64,000 nucleotides of DNA from positions 26,527-90,526 of the forward strand of contig JAPDPQ010000022.1 in assembly GCA_034506395.1 (NCBI GenBank). Reading direction: 5' to 3'. Below the pieces are notes generated by a model. The model worked only from the letters and a program-made list of their open reading frames with translations, made no database searches and had not been told where the DNA came from. This document shows, piece by piece, positions 28,972 through 37,070 of the stretch. Each line of letters starts with the position of its first letter. Positions within the stretch are counted from its first letter, which is position 1. A program made the translations under genes and the position numbers. The DNA comes from a candidate division KSB1 bacterium. GTDB lineage: Bacteria > Zhuqueibacterota > Zhuqueibacteria > Thermofontimicrobiales > Thermofontimicrobiaceae.

Positions 28972-29253
28972 ATGTCGAATTATTGTAAGGCTTACAGTGT
29001 CGCGGCTTTTCGTCAGTATCCAAATTGGTCAGAAAACAGCGCCAATGCTCGGCTTGAAAAGCAAACCGTCAACGGCTCCGAGATCGAGGTCCCAAGAAAA
29101 TTAACCGATGATGATTTTCTTTATTTGCATGACACCTATGTAGTCTGCGATAGTATTTTTGAGGATAAGAATGTGATCTTCGATCAGGTGACCCCAGAAT
29201 GGATTAAATTCTGTACCGAAGTGCTTAAATTTGAGGTGCCGAAATATGAATGA
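28972..29253 (+). CDS. Unrecognised 93-residue protein in the NRPS cluster
   Basis: Start chosen at ATG 28972, five bases after a perfect GGAGG; an upstream in-frame GTG at 28960 would overlap that site. The product is small, soluble and acidic, with no signal peptide, membrane segment or Cys pair motif. Landmarks: AFRQYPNWSENSANARLEK near the N-terminus, LTDDDFLYLHDTYVVCDSIF in the middle, and a VTPEWIKFCTEVLKFEVP ending. I do not recognise a family. Its clear coding pattern, strong ribosome-binding site and position between the exporter and the MbtH gene suggest an accessory of the synthetases or their product, such as a small partner, immunity or tailoring protein. That role is inferred from context only. 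Confidence 0.7.
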   Translation: MSNYCKAYSVAAFRQYPNWSENSANARLEKQTVNGSEIEVPRKLTDDDFLYLHDTYVVCDSIFEDKNVIFDQVTPEWIKFCTEVLKFEVPKYE

Positions 29254-29413
29254 GCCATGATCACTTAACATGCTGCTGCTATTGGGGAGACACTATGGAC
29301 CTTCGAAGAAACGTAAGAGCCCAGTGCCGAGAAACGTCGCTGAACTCCAGTTCTTTAAAGATTTTTTAGGCTATTTAGGTTCGTCTGAAAAGCTTAGCCT
29401 TTCATAACTCCAT

Positions 29414-29503
29414 GTCATTCCGAGCGGGACGAGGAATCTAACAACGATAAAGGACAAGGGAGTGATAGATTCTTCATCCCGATAAATCGGGATTCGGAAT
29501 GAC
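29414..29503 (+). repeat. Dispersed repeat, copy R2 (90 bp, TIR GTCATTCCG)
   Basis: Begins GTCATTCCGAGCGGGACGAG and ends TTCGGAATGAC, a perfect 9-bp terminal inverted repeat. Inside, AATCT is repeated in inverted sense (GGAATCT / AGATTCT) and ATCCCGAT-AA-ATCGGGAT forms a hairpin. The whole can fold as one long stem, like a small palindromic mobile repeat. Confidence 0.7.
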
Positions 29504-29571
29504 TGCATTTAAGAAAAATCGATAATGTTCGAAAGATTCAATTTAATTCTCAAATGAAAGCTCACCTTTCG

Positions 29572-29658
29572 GTCATTTCGACGTGCCAGTTGGCGAGGAG
29601 AAATCTTGATATGCAATATTCCCAAGTCAGCAAGATCCCTCATTTCATTCGGAATGAC
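29572..29658 (-). repeat. Dispersed repeat, copy R3 (87 bp, inverted)
   Basis: Read on the minus strand it begins GTCATTCCGAATGAAATGAG, continues through GGATCT, AAGATTTCTCCTCGCCAACTGG and ends CGAAATGACC. It therefore matches R1 and R4 in inverted orientation, and shares the CGCCAACTGGC segment with R4. Confidence 0.65.
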
Positions 29659-29773
29659 ATTTATACAACGAATTTAGCAGTTTATTCACCCGTCATCTAA
29701 ATCAACTCGAAAATTGCATGGCAATTTCAGAAATAAAATGTAATATCAATTATCAAAATAAGAGGTAGAAAAT

Positions 29774-30007
29774 ATGTATCGAGAAGAAAAAGAAGACACG
29801 ACGATCTACAAAGTAGTTGTCAATCATGAGGAGCAATATTCTATTTGGCCAGCGGATCGCGAAAACCCACTCGGATGGAAGGATGTAGGTAAAGTCGGGC
29901 CTAAAGCCGAATGCTTGGCTTACATCAAAGAAGTGTGGACCGATATGCGACCATTGAGCCTGCGGAAAAAAATGGAAGCGACAGCGCAGAAAAATGCAAC
30001 CACTTAG
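29774..30007 (+). CDS. MbtH-like NRPS activator
   Basis: 77 residues carrying the complete MbtH signature: N17-x-E-x-Q-Y-S-I-W-P26, then P-x-GW35, G-x-VG, ECLAYI and W55-T-D-MRP-LSLR64. MbtH-like proteins bind adenylation domains, help them fold and raise their activity. This is presumably the partner of the adenylation domains in the upstream synthetases. GAGGT lies 8 bases before the ATG. It is the last recognisable gene of the biosynthetic cluster; a strong stem-loop follows 18 bases after the stop, and the next genes run on the opposite strand. Confidence 0.96.
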   Translation: MYREEKEDTTIYKVVVNHEEQYSIWPADRENPLGWKDVGKVGPKAECLAYIKEVWTDMRPLSLRKKMEATAQKNATT

Positions 30008-30024
30008 CTCCTTTATGCTAGAAT

Positions 30025-30064
30025 CCCCGGGCTTCCAAATTTGTCTTTTTTGGAACGTCCGGGG
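30025..30064. terminator. Strong stem-loop after the MbtH gene
   Basis: CCCCGG (30025-30030) pairs with CCGGGG (30059-30064) and TTCCAAA (30033-30039) with TTTGGAA (30049-30055), around a T-rich loop. There is no T run after it on the plus strand, so it may protect the 3' end, terminate poorly, or be a structured RNA element rather than a classical terminator. Confidence 0.5.
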
Positions 30065-30241
30065 AAAACTGCGCCATGATCCCGATTAAAAAATGATCAG
30101 CTCTGTGACTGGGCAAAGCCGGGGCTGATGAAATTTGGTTGCAAAACGGAAAAGCTTATGGATAGAGAACTGACCGAAGCTGGTCGTGAGGCGGCCAACT
30201 GACAACTCTGTTGTCTAATGGCCTTGCCCTAAATGGATAAG

Positions 30242-31600
30242 CTAATATTGAAACGGTTTACCTCCAGCCAATACTTCCTGATTTTTAGCGTCAAAAGTGG
30301 CTTGTTGCCCAGTGCGCAAAGCAGCATTGGTCATGATCGTGGCAATAGAGTGATGGTAACCGGCGACCACATCCGCGTTGGGCTGCTTTCGGGAGCGCAC
30401 ACATTCCATCCAATTTCGCATATGAGCCGAGGTCATGGGATCTGTGCCGGTCGCGGCGCTGGTAACTACCCGGGTCTCAGGTAATTGAAACTGCTCGAGC
30501 AAATTCGCTGGCATTCCTATGGCGGCTGCATCGCGCTCCGTCAACCCGCCTTCATTGGTCACTAAATTTCGGTCCAAATCCAGTTTTCCTCCATTGGAAA
30601 AATAATATTCTTTCACGCCGCCGGCAGAGTTATGCATCCGAGATGAATAAACAACCTGAAATCCAGTGCTCGGATCATCCAATGGGCCATAGTCGAATAC
30701 GGCGGTCAATGTATCGCAATTTTTGCGCCCGTCTTTCCAGACGTAGATGCCTCCACCAGCAACCACACTGCGCGGATAGGGCAAATCAGTAAACCAATGA
30801 ACTGTATCGATCTGATGACACATCCATTGACCGGGAATTCCAGAGGAGTAAGGCCAAAACAGACGATATTCAATGTATTTTCTGGGATCCCATGGCTCAT
30901 ACGGCCGATTCATTAGATAGCGTTTCCAATCGGTATCGGTTTCTTTGATAGCAGCCACGAGATGAGGCCGACGCCAACGTCCTGGCTGGTTGACGTTCCA
31001 GGTCATCTCAACAAAGGTAATTGGACCAAATTTGCCTGATTTGATATATTGATTGGCTGCGATATAATTGGCCCCGCTGCGGCGCTGCGACCCCACTTGG
31101 ACGATCCGATCGCTCTGTTTCACCACCTGAAGCGCCAGACGATTATCCGCCATGGTTTCCGCAAACGGCTTTTCTACATAAACATCGCATCCAGCTTGCA
31201 CAGCCTCGACGGTATGCAGCGCATGCTGAAAATCAGCGGTGCTGATGATGACTGCGTCTGGCCGGTGTTTTTCGTATAGCTCTTCATTATTGCGCGCAGC
31301 ATTCACGGCCTGCCCGGTTTTTTGAGAGACAAACGCTAACCCCTCCTCCCGCCGACGGTTCCAGATATCCGAAACGGCCACAATTTCGAAATTCAATTCC
31401 GCGCTGTGATCCCAAAAACATGGGATCAGTGCATCCTTAGCACGATCGGAAAACCCCACGATACCGACTCGAACCCGGTCGTTAGCACCTAAAATTTTAC
31501 CATAACTTTTAGCAGACCAGCCGGGGCTCCCCCTAAAAACCGCCAGCCCAGCCGCCGAGGCGGCCATCGCTTTTATGAAGTTTCGCCTAGTTAAATCCAT
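30242..31600 (-). CDS. Tat-exported Gfo/Idh/MocA oxidoreductase
   Basis: 452-residue NAD(P)-dependent sugar oxidoreductase. Tat signal at the N-terminus (RRNFIK at 5-10, then an Ala-rich hydrophobic stretch), a Rossmann fold beginning RVGIVGF (44-50), the dehydrogenase hallmark EKP at 143-145, and HQIDTVHW near 264, the usual substrate/catalytic His helix. Such enzymes fold with cofactor bound and are exported by Tat, so it probably acts in the periplasm. It is the most downstream of five minus-strand genes for sugar oxidation, cleavage and isomerisation. The exact sugar substrate cannot be predicted. Confidence 0.92.
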   Translation of the reverse strand: MDLTRRNFIKAMAASAAGLAVFRGSPGWSAKSYGKILGANDRVRVGIVGFSDRAKDALIPCFWDHSAELNFEIVAVSDIWNRRREEGLAFVSQKTGQAVNAARNNEELYEKHRPDAVIISTADFQHALHTVEAVQAGCDVYVEKPFAETMADNRLALQVVKQSDRIVQVGSQRRSGANYIAANQYIKSGKFGPITFVEMTWNVNQPGRWRRPHLVAAIKETDTDWKRYLMNRPYEPWDPRKYIEYRLFWPYSSGIPGQWMCHQIDTVHWFTDLPYPRSVVAGGGIYVWKDGRKNCDTLTAVFDYGPLDDPSTGFQVVYSSRMHNSAGGVKEYYFSNGGKLDLDRNLVTNEGGLTERDAAAIGMPANLLEQFQLPETRVVTSAATGTDPMTSAHMRNWMECVRSRKQPNADVVAGYHHSIATIMTNAALRTGQQATFDAKNQEVLAGGKPFQY

Positions 31601-31979
31601 GGCTCCTCCCCAAATTTCATCGATATCACTCCCGCTATCTGCGGGAACGCCTTTTTTAAGCCTTGCACATTTTCCCCACTGATGATAAAACTTCCGCGAA
31701 TATTTTTATCCGTTGTTGTCTTATAGTCCAGGGAAATATTTCTTGACCCCCTTGGATTCTTCCCCACCAATGAAAAAACTTCCGCGGATATTTTTATCCG
31801 TTGTTACCTTATCACCCGTGAAAATATTTTTGATCCCCCCGATGGATTCTTCAATACCGATGATAAAGTCTATCATCCGTGGGGACGGATTAAGTTTTGA
31901 AACCTCGTAAAAATCAACTAAGGTTGGCTCATGTTATAGATAATATTTCGCCAATCAATTTTTTGGTAATTGGCTCTAT
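31601..31979. other. 379-bp gap with tandem repeat
   Basis: Between two minus-strand oxidoreductase genes. It contains the hairpin CCCGC-TATCT-GCGGG at 31631-31645 and the tandem repeat at 31672-31885; no gene seen. Confidence 0.6.
31672..31885. repeat. Imperfect tandem repeat, 88-90 bp units
   Basis: Unit 1 (31672-31759) and unit 2 (31760-31849) share TTCCCCAC, CTTCCGCG.ATATTTTTATCCGTTGTT, a CC.G.GAAAATATTT stretch and a final GGATTC; a third, partial unit begins at 31850 (TTCAATACCGATGATAAAG). Units differ at many positions, so this is an old duplication. It lies between two genes and codes for nothing evident. Confidence 0.8.
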
Positions 31980-33371
31980 TTAATGTTCATTCAATGCCAG
32001 TTCTAAAGCTGCGGTGGTTGTGTGATATTTAGCCATCATATAAGCCCATTCCCAATCCGGCAGTTTCCCATTTTTTAAAAATTGCAGGAATTTTTCGGTG
32101 ACCTGGGCGAAATGCGCCTCATGCCCTACGCGAAAGCTGTCGGGTATAATAATTTGCCAGCCTTTGGGCGTGGGCTGCATAGCAATGCCAGGATATTGAG
32201 ATTGGAGCTTCAAAATGGTACTCTCCAACGCATGGGCTATCGCTTCGGGCTGTCCGAGATCCGCAGGCTCCACATAAAGTTCTGGTCGATAGTGCTGTTC
32301 TTTGCCTTGCCGAATCACGACATCCGCTTTGCTGCCGCGCATAAGCGAATAATGCGTATCTCCACCATCGTCCGGGGCTTGAAATTCCCAGCTCACTGCG
32401 ATCCGGACATGAATCCCTCGAATTTTATAGACTATCTCGCCGTTCGCAGATACAGCCAGTTCGCCAGATTCATTCAAATATGGCCTCAAATAATCTGGAA
32501 ACTCGGGCAATTGGGTGACCTGTTGAAATTGGCCAGGACTCACCAGTGTTGGCCAATGCCTCGCATCAACAAGTTCAATCTCGTGCTCAAAATCGATGAT
32601 TTGCTCTGGGAAACATTCCCACTGCACCAGATCCACCAGATGAGTTGTCACATCCACGAGACCATCGCCCTGCTGCTTAACATCAAAATACCAGCCTGGT
32701 CGCTTCAGCGGCTGACCTGAAACGTATTTAAAAAAATGATGGACACTTTCTTTAATGATGGATGGCTGTTCTGGGGATCCGACCTGTAACTCGCCAAAAA
32801 CTTCGGGTATATGAATCAGTTCTTTCTGAAGCATCGTGGTGATCTCATATCGCTCGGTCATGATGTCGTAAAGCAACACACCTTTTCGCTGAGCCAGATC
32901 AAAAGCCTCACGGAGCAAATTGAATCCCTCCCGATTCATGCACATCGGTTTATCAGCCAACACATGCAGTCCGGCTGCCACGCAAGCCTTGATGTACTCG
33001 GTCTTTCTGCGGTTATTGCCAGAGATGACCACCACATTGCCCGGTCGAAGTCGCAACATCCGTTCGAGATAATCATCCCCGAGATATAGGATGGTCTCCC
33101 AGCGCGTGGGATCTTCGGAGCGACGGTTATAAGCTTCGATGCGCCGGAGATGCTCCTGGACATCAGGGCCATTTGGGGCAAAGATATGGATCTGAGGGGA
33201 AACTTCAGGGTACATTTTTTTATGAATCAGGGCAGCATGAAAATGGCCCGGGTCAAGGGTCATGATTTTGACCTCTCCAGGCATCCCAACAAAGCTCGAT
33301 TTCTCTTTGTGAAGTGACTCACAAGACGTTGTTATTAAAAATAAGAGCACCATTATTCCATAATGTTTCAT
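31980..33371 (-). CDS. Lipoprotein Gfo/Idh/MocA-like oxidoreductase
   Basis: 463 residues. The N-terminus is a short hydrophobic signal ending in TTSC with Cys17 as the probable lipid anchor. The NAD-binding half has VKIMTLDPGHFHAAL in place of a typical Gly motif and DKP at 140-142 (for EKP). The second half, from about LYDIMTERYEITTMLQKEL, matches what I know as the putative oxidoreductase C-terminal family, with TTHLVDLVQW as the active-site helix. The altered Gly motif leaves cofactor binding open. It lies between the isomerase gene and the Tat-exported oxidoreductase gene, so it probably works on the same sugar at the membrane surface. Confidence 0.85.
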   Translation of the reverse strand: MKHYGIMVLLFLITTSCESLHKEKSSFVGMPGEVKIMTLDPGHFHAALIHKKMYPEVSPQIHIFAPNGPDVQEHLRRIEAYNRRSEDPTRWETILYLGDDYLERMLRLRPGNVVVISGNNRRKTEYIKACVAAGLHVLADKPMCMNREGFNLLREAFDLAQRKGVLLYDIMTERYEITTMLQKELIHIPEVFGELQVGSPEQPSIIKESVHHFFKYVSGQPLKRPGWYFDVKQQGDGLVDVTTHLVDLVQWECFPEQIIDFEHEIELVDARHWPTLVSPGQFQQVTQLPEFPDYLRPYLNESGELAVSANGEIVYKIRGIHVRIAVSWEFQAPDDGGDTHYSLMRGSKADVVIRQGKEQHYRPELYVEPADLGQPEAIAHALESTILKLQSQYPGIAMQPTPKGWQIIIPDSFRVGHEAHFAQVTEKFLQFLKNGKLPDWEWAYMMAKYHTTTAALELALNEH

Positions 33372-33565
33372 TGTCGCCTCGCTGAATAAACCCCGAATTT
33401 ATTCATTTTCAAAGATACGGAAAACTGGAGCCACCTATCCATTTAAGAGCAAAATTAATCCAAACTTCATCTCTGGTATTCGATCGAATCTTCGGTTCAC
33501 TCCAAAATTGTTGAGTCAAATCCGCTGAGAGGAACGATTTAGCCATAAGGAATGTATCGATCGCA

Positions 33566-34432
33566 CTAAACTGTAGCTAACACTCCCCGCACAAATCCAA
33601 CCGATTCAGCCACTCCAGGCAGTGGATCTGTCTCATCCTTTTCAAATTCGAAGGCGAGCACGCCGCTGTAATTTACTTGGATCAACGTCCTTAGCACACG
33701 TGGAATATCGATCACACCTCGGCCGATCTCGACCGTTGTACCTTCTTTGTTTGAAGCAGACACATCCTTGATGTGCACATCCAGCAACCGATCGGCGAAT
33801 CGCCGAATCGCCTCAGCAGGATCCTGGCCGAGCCGCTGGGTGTGCCCTATATCGATGCACAGCCCAATCCTGCGATCCAATGATTTGATCCGCTCGTATG
33901 CGGACTCAGGGCTGGGATAGCGCTCATCTCCTGGGCCATGATTATGGATCGCCAGCTTGATATCGAACTGTTGAACTTTCTCATTGACCAATCCCAACAG
34001 ATCATGTTCTGGAACGCCGATGATCAACTCCATTCCGGCAGCTTTGGCATATTCGAAAGCCCGTAATACCTCCGCTGTGTTCTTCATATAAACTACACCG
34101 CATCCATATAACTTCAAGCCAGCTTGCTGAACTGCATTTGCTACCGATTTGATTTGCTCTTCGCTGCTATCCAGCGGGAGATGAAAATCTTTGAAAGCAA
34201 TGTGATCGATGCCCAGCCTCCGGGTCATGGCCAGCGTCTGTTCCAGATTAAAGCGCCGAAAAGTGTAAGAAGCAATCCCAAGCGTAAATTTAATCCGTTC
34301 GGTCAAGCGCCCCGAACTTGCAGATCTCTTCGAAGCCAGTAATGGATTAACAACAAAAACTTCGGACAATGCTGCCCCCAGAGCTCCTATGGACAATGAA
34401 GTAAGAAATTCACGACGACTGTTGCGTATCAT
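33566..34432 (-). CDS. Tat-exported sugar phosphate isomerase/epimerase-type TIM barrel
   Basis: 288 residues from ATG 34432, chosen because GGAGGG lies just before it; a longer in-frame reading starts 30 bases upstream without such a site. Tat-type start RNSRREFLTSL. The body is a xylose-isomerase-like/AP endonuclease 2 TIM barrel with the metal ligands in place: E in LIIGVPEHD, H in LAIHNHG, D and H in LCIDIGHT, H in LLDVHIKD and E in LAFEFE. In oxidised-sugar pathways such enzymes interconvert keto sugars; here it lies directly downstream of the DUF1080 gene. Substrate not determinable. Confidence 0.9.
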   Translation of the reverse strand: MIRNSRREFLTSLSIGALGAALSEVFVVNPLLASKRSASSGRLTERIKFTLGIASYTFRRFNLEQTLAMTRRLGIDHIAFKDFHLPLDSSEEQIKSVANAVQQAGLKLYGCGVVYMKNTAEVLRAFEYAKAAGMELIIGVPEHDLLGLVNEKVQQFDIKLAIHNHGPGDERYPSPESAYERIKSLDRRIGLCIDIGHTQRLGQDPAEAIRRFADRLLDVHIKDVSASNKEGTTVEIGRGVIDIPRVLRTLIQVNYSGVLAFEFEKDETDPLPGVAESVGFVRGVLATV

Positions 34433-34542
34433 TTTCCCTCCGCAGAAAACGAATTCAGGCAATTTGCTGATCGATTAAATTTGCAAGAATCCAGGATTCT
34501 ATTTTATCTATCTTTGACAGGAGTGCTGGTTGAGTTAATTGA

Positions 34543-35241
34543 TCAAAGCGGCCTAATTTTGATATTTCTGAAAGAGACGGTATCACCATGATCTTGAAGC
34601 AAAATGTGGCCTCGCTCTTGTTGCCCAAAACCTTCAATATTTTGGTATTTGCTCTTTTGAACCAATGCCCGAAAACATTGAGAGAATCGATCGAACGAGA
34701 CCACTTTGACGCCATTAAGCCAATGCTCAACCAGGCTGCCGTTCACTACAATGCGCGCCTGGTTCCATTCCCCGATTGGCCGAACCTGTTTGTTCTCCGC
34801 TGGGATCAAATCGTACAGCGAGGCCAGCGTTCGATTCCCGCAAACCCCCTGTTTGGCATCGGGATGCCGTTCATCATCTAAAATTTGATACTCCAGTCCC
34901 AAAGAGGTACCAGGCTGAACAAAGTATTTGATCCCGCTGTTCGCTCCTGGCGTTAATTTAAATTCAAGCGCAAGTTCAAAGCTGCTGAATTGCTCCACCG
35001 TGACGATATCGCCTCCTTTTCCGCCAGCCAAAACCGTAAGCTCGCCGTCCTTGATCTCCCAGCCTCGCTCTGGAAAATTCTGCCCTTGAGCGCTTTTCCA
35101 CCCCTGAGAGCTGACGCCATCGAACAACAATCTCCAGCCCTGGCGCACTTCCTCACGAGTCAATTGCGTCTGCGCTTCTAATTTTGCGCCCCAGAATATG
35201 CAAATCGCACCAATGAGCAACACCACGTATACCGACTTCAT
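34543..35241 (-). CDS. DUF1080 / 3-keto-disaccharide hydrolase family protein
   Basis: 232 residues with a cleavable signal peptide (about 1-24, ending LEAQ). Family marks: GWRLLFDG...GW, WEIKDGELTV, F.LALEFKLTPGANSGIKY, GLEYQILDD, EWNQARIVVNG, VEHWLNGVKVV, and the ending SFRNIKIRPL. The family is a concanavalin-like beta-sandwich; characterised members cleave glycosides whose C3 has been oxidised to a ketone. With oxidoreductases on both sides it would perform the cleavage step in the periplasm. ATG at 35241; length normal for the single-domain form. Confidence 0.9.
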   Translation of the reverse strand: MKSVYVVLLIGAICIFWGAKLEAQTQLTREEVRQGWRLLFDGVSSQGWKSAQGQNFPERGWEIKDGELTVLAGGKGGDIVTVEQFSSFELALEFKLTPGANSGIKYFVQPGTSLGLEYQILDDERHPDAKQGVCGNRTLASLYDLIPAENKQVRPIGEWNQARIVVNGSLVEHWLNGVKVVSFDRFSQCFRALVQKSKYQNIEGFGQQERGHILLQDHGDTVSFRNIKIRPL

Positions 35242-35462
35242 GCCTTTACCTCTCTTTTTGGTTTATCCGTTCGATCGACATCTTCAAATGATTTATTGAA
35301 AAAATCCGAAGCTTTCGACAATAAGAATTTCCACAAGCTTTACAATCGATATTCTTCTCGCAAACAACATGTTGTTTTGAGCGAATTCAGCCGCCAATAA
35401 ACATCACTCTGGTCAATTCTGAGCACCTTCCCAAAATTTTTCACAGCGAAAATCGTCTACGA

Positions 35463-37070
35463 CTATATGATTCTCTTTTGCACTGGATCCCACTCTACCC
35501 TGCGCTGTTCAAGATAAGAGCGTGTTGCCATGTGACAGGCGATAGTCACTTCGAAGCCCTTATCGATATCACAACTTGGTTGATTGCCACTGCGAATACA
35601 TTCCAACCATTCTTTTAGGTGCAGATGCGAAACGTCCATCGGCTTGCCGTTACGATAAGTATAGGTAAGGCCGCGATCCAGGTAGAATTTTTCGCTGGCA
35701 GAGGTAATAGGATCGATGGATTTCAGACCCGGTCGATAGGCGAACAATGGAAGGGATGGATCAAGTATGCCTTGGCGGATTTTCTCAATATAACGAGTGC
35801 TTTCGCGATCGGCCATGACGGTTAGGCTTGCTCCCAGCTCCATTGAACCATCGTGCCCCATGAATATACGACCACGATTTACGCTGCTGGCTAGCGAGGC
35901 ACTGTAAATCATGGTTAACTGTTTTTCTGGGAACTCGAAGACTGCATGAAACACATCTGGGATTTCCCGATTGTCCTTGTAGAAATAAATTCCTCCTGAG
36001 GCCATACAATATTTGGGAATCCCGGTGCCGAGGATTTGATTCACTGCATCGATTTCATGAGAGAGCAATTGGCCAGATAGTCCAGTGCCATAAGCCCACC
36101 ATTTGGTCCAATTATAGAATCGATCGATATTGAACGGGACTTTAGGACTGGGTCCCAACCATTGATCCCAATCGATGCTTTGAGGATCACCAGGTTTGGG
36201 ATTGCCGTTGGCATCCAAGTGACGGATCCAGGCGCCATCTGGAGTATTGCGATTGGTGGTAGTTTCCACAAGAGTAATTTTACCGAGAATATTTTTTGCA
36301 ACAATTTCCCGAGCTTTAGCAAACGCCTCACTTTGATGATATTGATGGCCCAATTGAAATATGATACCGTTGCGGCGCTGGCTTGCCTTGACCGCTGCCA
36401 CAACGTTATGGAGCTCGTCCTCGGTCCGCGTGAGACATTTTTCGCAATAGATGTGCTTTCCGGCATTGGCAGCATCAATGGTCATTTGTGCATGATGAAA
36501 ATCAGGCGTGGCAATGATCACCGCATCGATCTCATCGCTGGAAAGCAATTCTTGATACGTCCAGAATCGTTTTGGACGCGGCAACGAGCCTGAGACGCTG
36601 TTGCGCACTGCACTATTAGGGACAAGCGCTAGCCCTCGTTCAGCGCGCAGATCAAACACATCGCAAATGCCAGTAATGACCACATACAATGGCTCTTGAA
36701 GCTCCCAGTCCTGCCAGGTCCGATTCAATCTGTTTTGTTCCGCCTGCTGCCTTACTGAGGCGATCCATTCGGGATGCGCGAATCCTAACGCCCGAGCAAG
36801 CTGCTCCCCCCGCGTTCCGAAACCAATGATGCCAATTCGTATCAGCTCAATCCCTGCTCCGGACTCCGATCGAACAGAGGTCACAGATCCCGCGCCGCTC
36901 TCAGAAAATTCCTCCAATAATTGTCGTTTCCGTGAACGATCATAAAAGATTTTCTTCACCCACGCAAAGATAAAACCGATCAGCACGGGAATCCCAGCCA
37001 GCGCTTTTAACCACTCGCGTCGGGTTATTCCCAGCCGATCCAATGCCGATTTGCTGATCTTTTGCTCCAT
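35463..37070 (-). CDS. Membrane-anchored Gfo/Idh/MocA oxidoreductase
   Basis: 535 residues. N-terminus with TRREWLKALAGIPVLIGFIFAW (split: a Tat-like RR followed by one hydrophobic helix at about 24-38) and then basic residues, so it is more likely a Tat-inserted membrane anchor than a cleaved signal. Rossmann motif IRIGIIGFGTRG (78-88). The usual EKP reads EKC at 210-212. SHEIDAVNQ near 335 matches the active-site helix. The ending SGNQPSCDIDKGFEVTIACHMA is typical of the exported members. First gene of the five-gene sugar block; its start has no strong ribosome-binding site. Confidence 0.88.
   Translation of the reverse strand: MEQKISKSALDRLGITRREWLKALAGIPVLIGFIFAWVKKIFYDRSRKRQLLEEFSESGAGSVTSVRSESGAGIELIRIGIIGFGTRGEQLARALGFAHPEWIASVRQQAEQNRLNRTWQDWELQEPLYVVITGICDVFDLRAERGLALVPNSAVRNSVSGSLPRPKRFWTYQELLSSDEIDAVIIATPDFHHAQMTIDAANAGKHIYCEKCLTRTEDELHNVVAAVKASQRRNGIIFQLGHQYHQSEAFAKAREIVAKNILGKITLVETTTNRNTPDGAWIRHLDANGNPKPGDPQSIDWDQWLGPSPKVPFNIDRFYNWTKWWAYGTGLSGQLLSHEIDAVNQILGTGIPKYCMASGGIYFYKDNREIPDVFHAVFEFPEKQLTMIYSASLASSVNRGRIFMGHDGSMELGASLTVMADRESTRYIEKIRQGILDPSLPLFAYRPGLKSIDPITSASEKFYLDRGLTYTYRNGKPMDVSHLHLKEWLECIRSGNQPSCDIDKGFEVTIACHMATRSYLEQRRVEWDPVQKRII

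Larger units (their letters stand above)
29254..29773. other. 520-bp gap with two repeat copies
   Basis: No gene seen between the 93-residue protein and the MbtH gene. It holds repeat copies R2 (29414-29503) and R3 (29572-29658, opposite orientation), then AT-rich sequence with GAGGT ahead of the MbtH start. Confidence 0.6.

Noticed and set aside
30128..30202. 24-codon reading frame as a possible precursor peptide next to the NRPS cluster
   Set aside because: The GGGG upstream is weak, no maturation enzyme is nearby, and NRPS products need no precursor peptide; mentioned only as content of the border region.
31672..31885. CRISPR array
   Set aside because: The units are 88-90 bases, diverged along their whole length, and lack repeat/spacer alternation; no cas genes.
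32082..32720. 212-codon plus-strand reading frame
   Set aside because: It lies antisense to the lipoprotein oxidoreductase, whose motifs and signal are clear; no ribosome-binding site or protein-like pattern on the plus strand.
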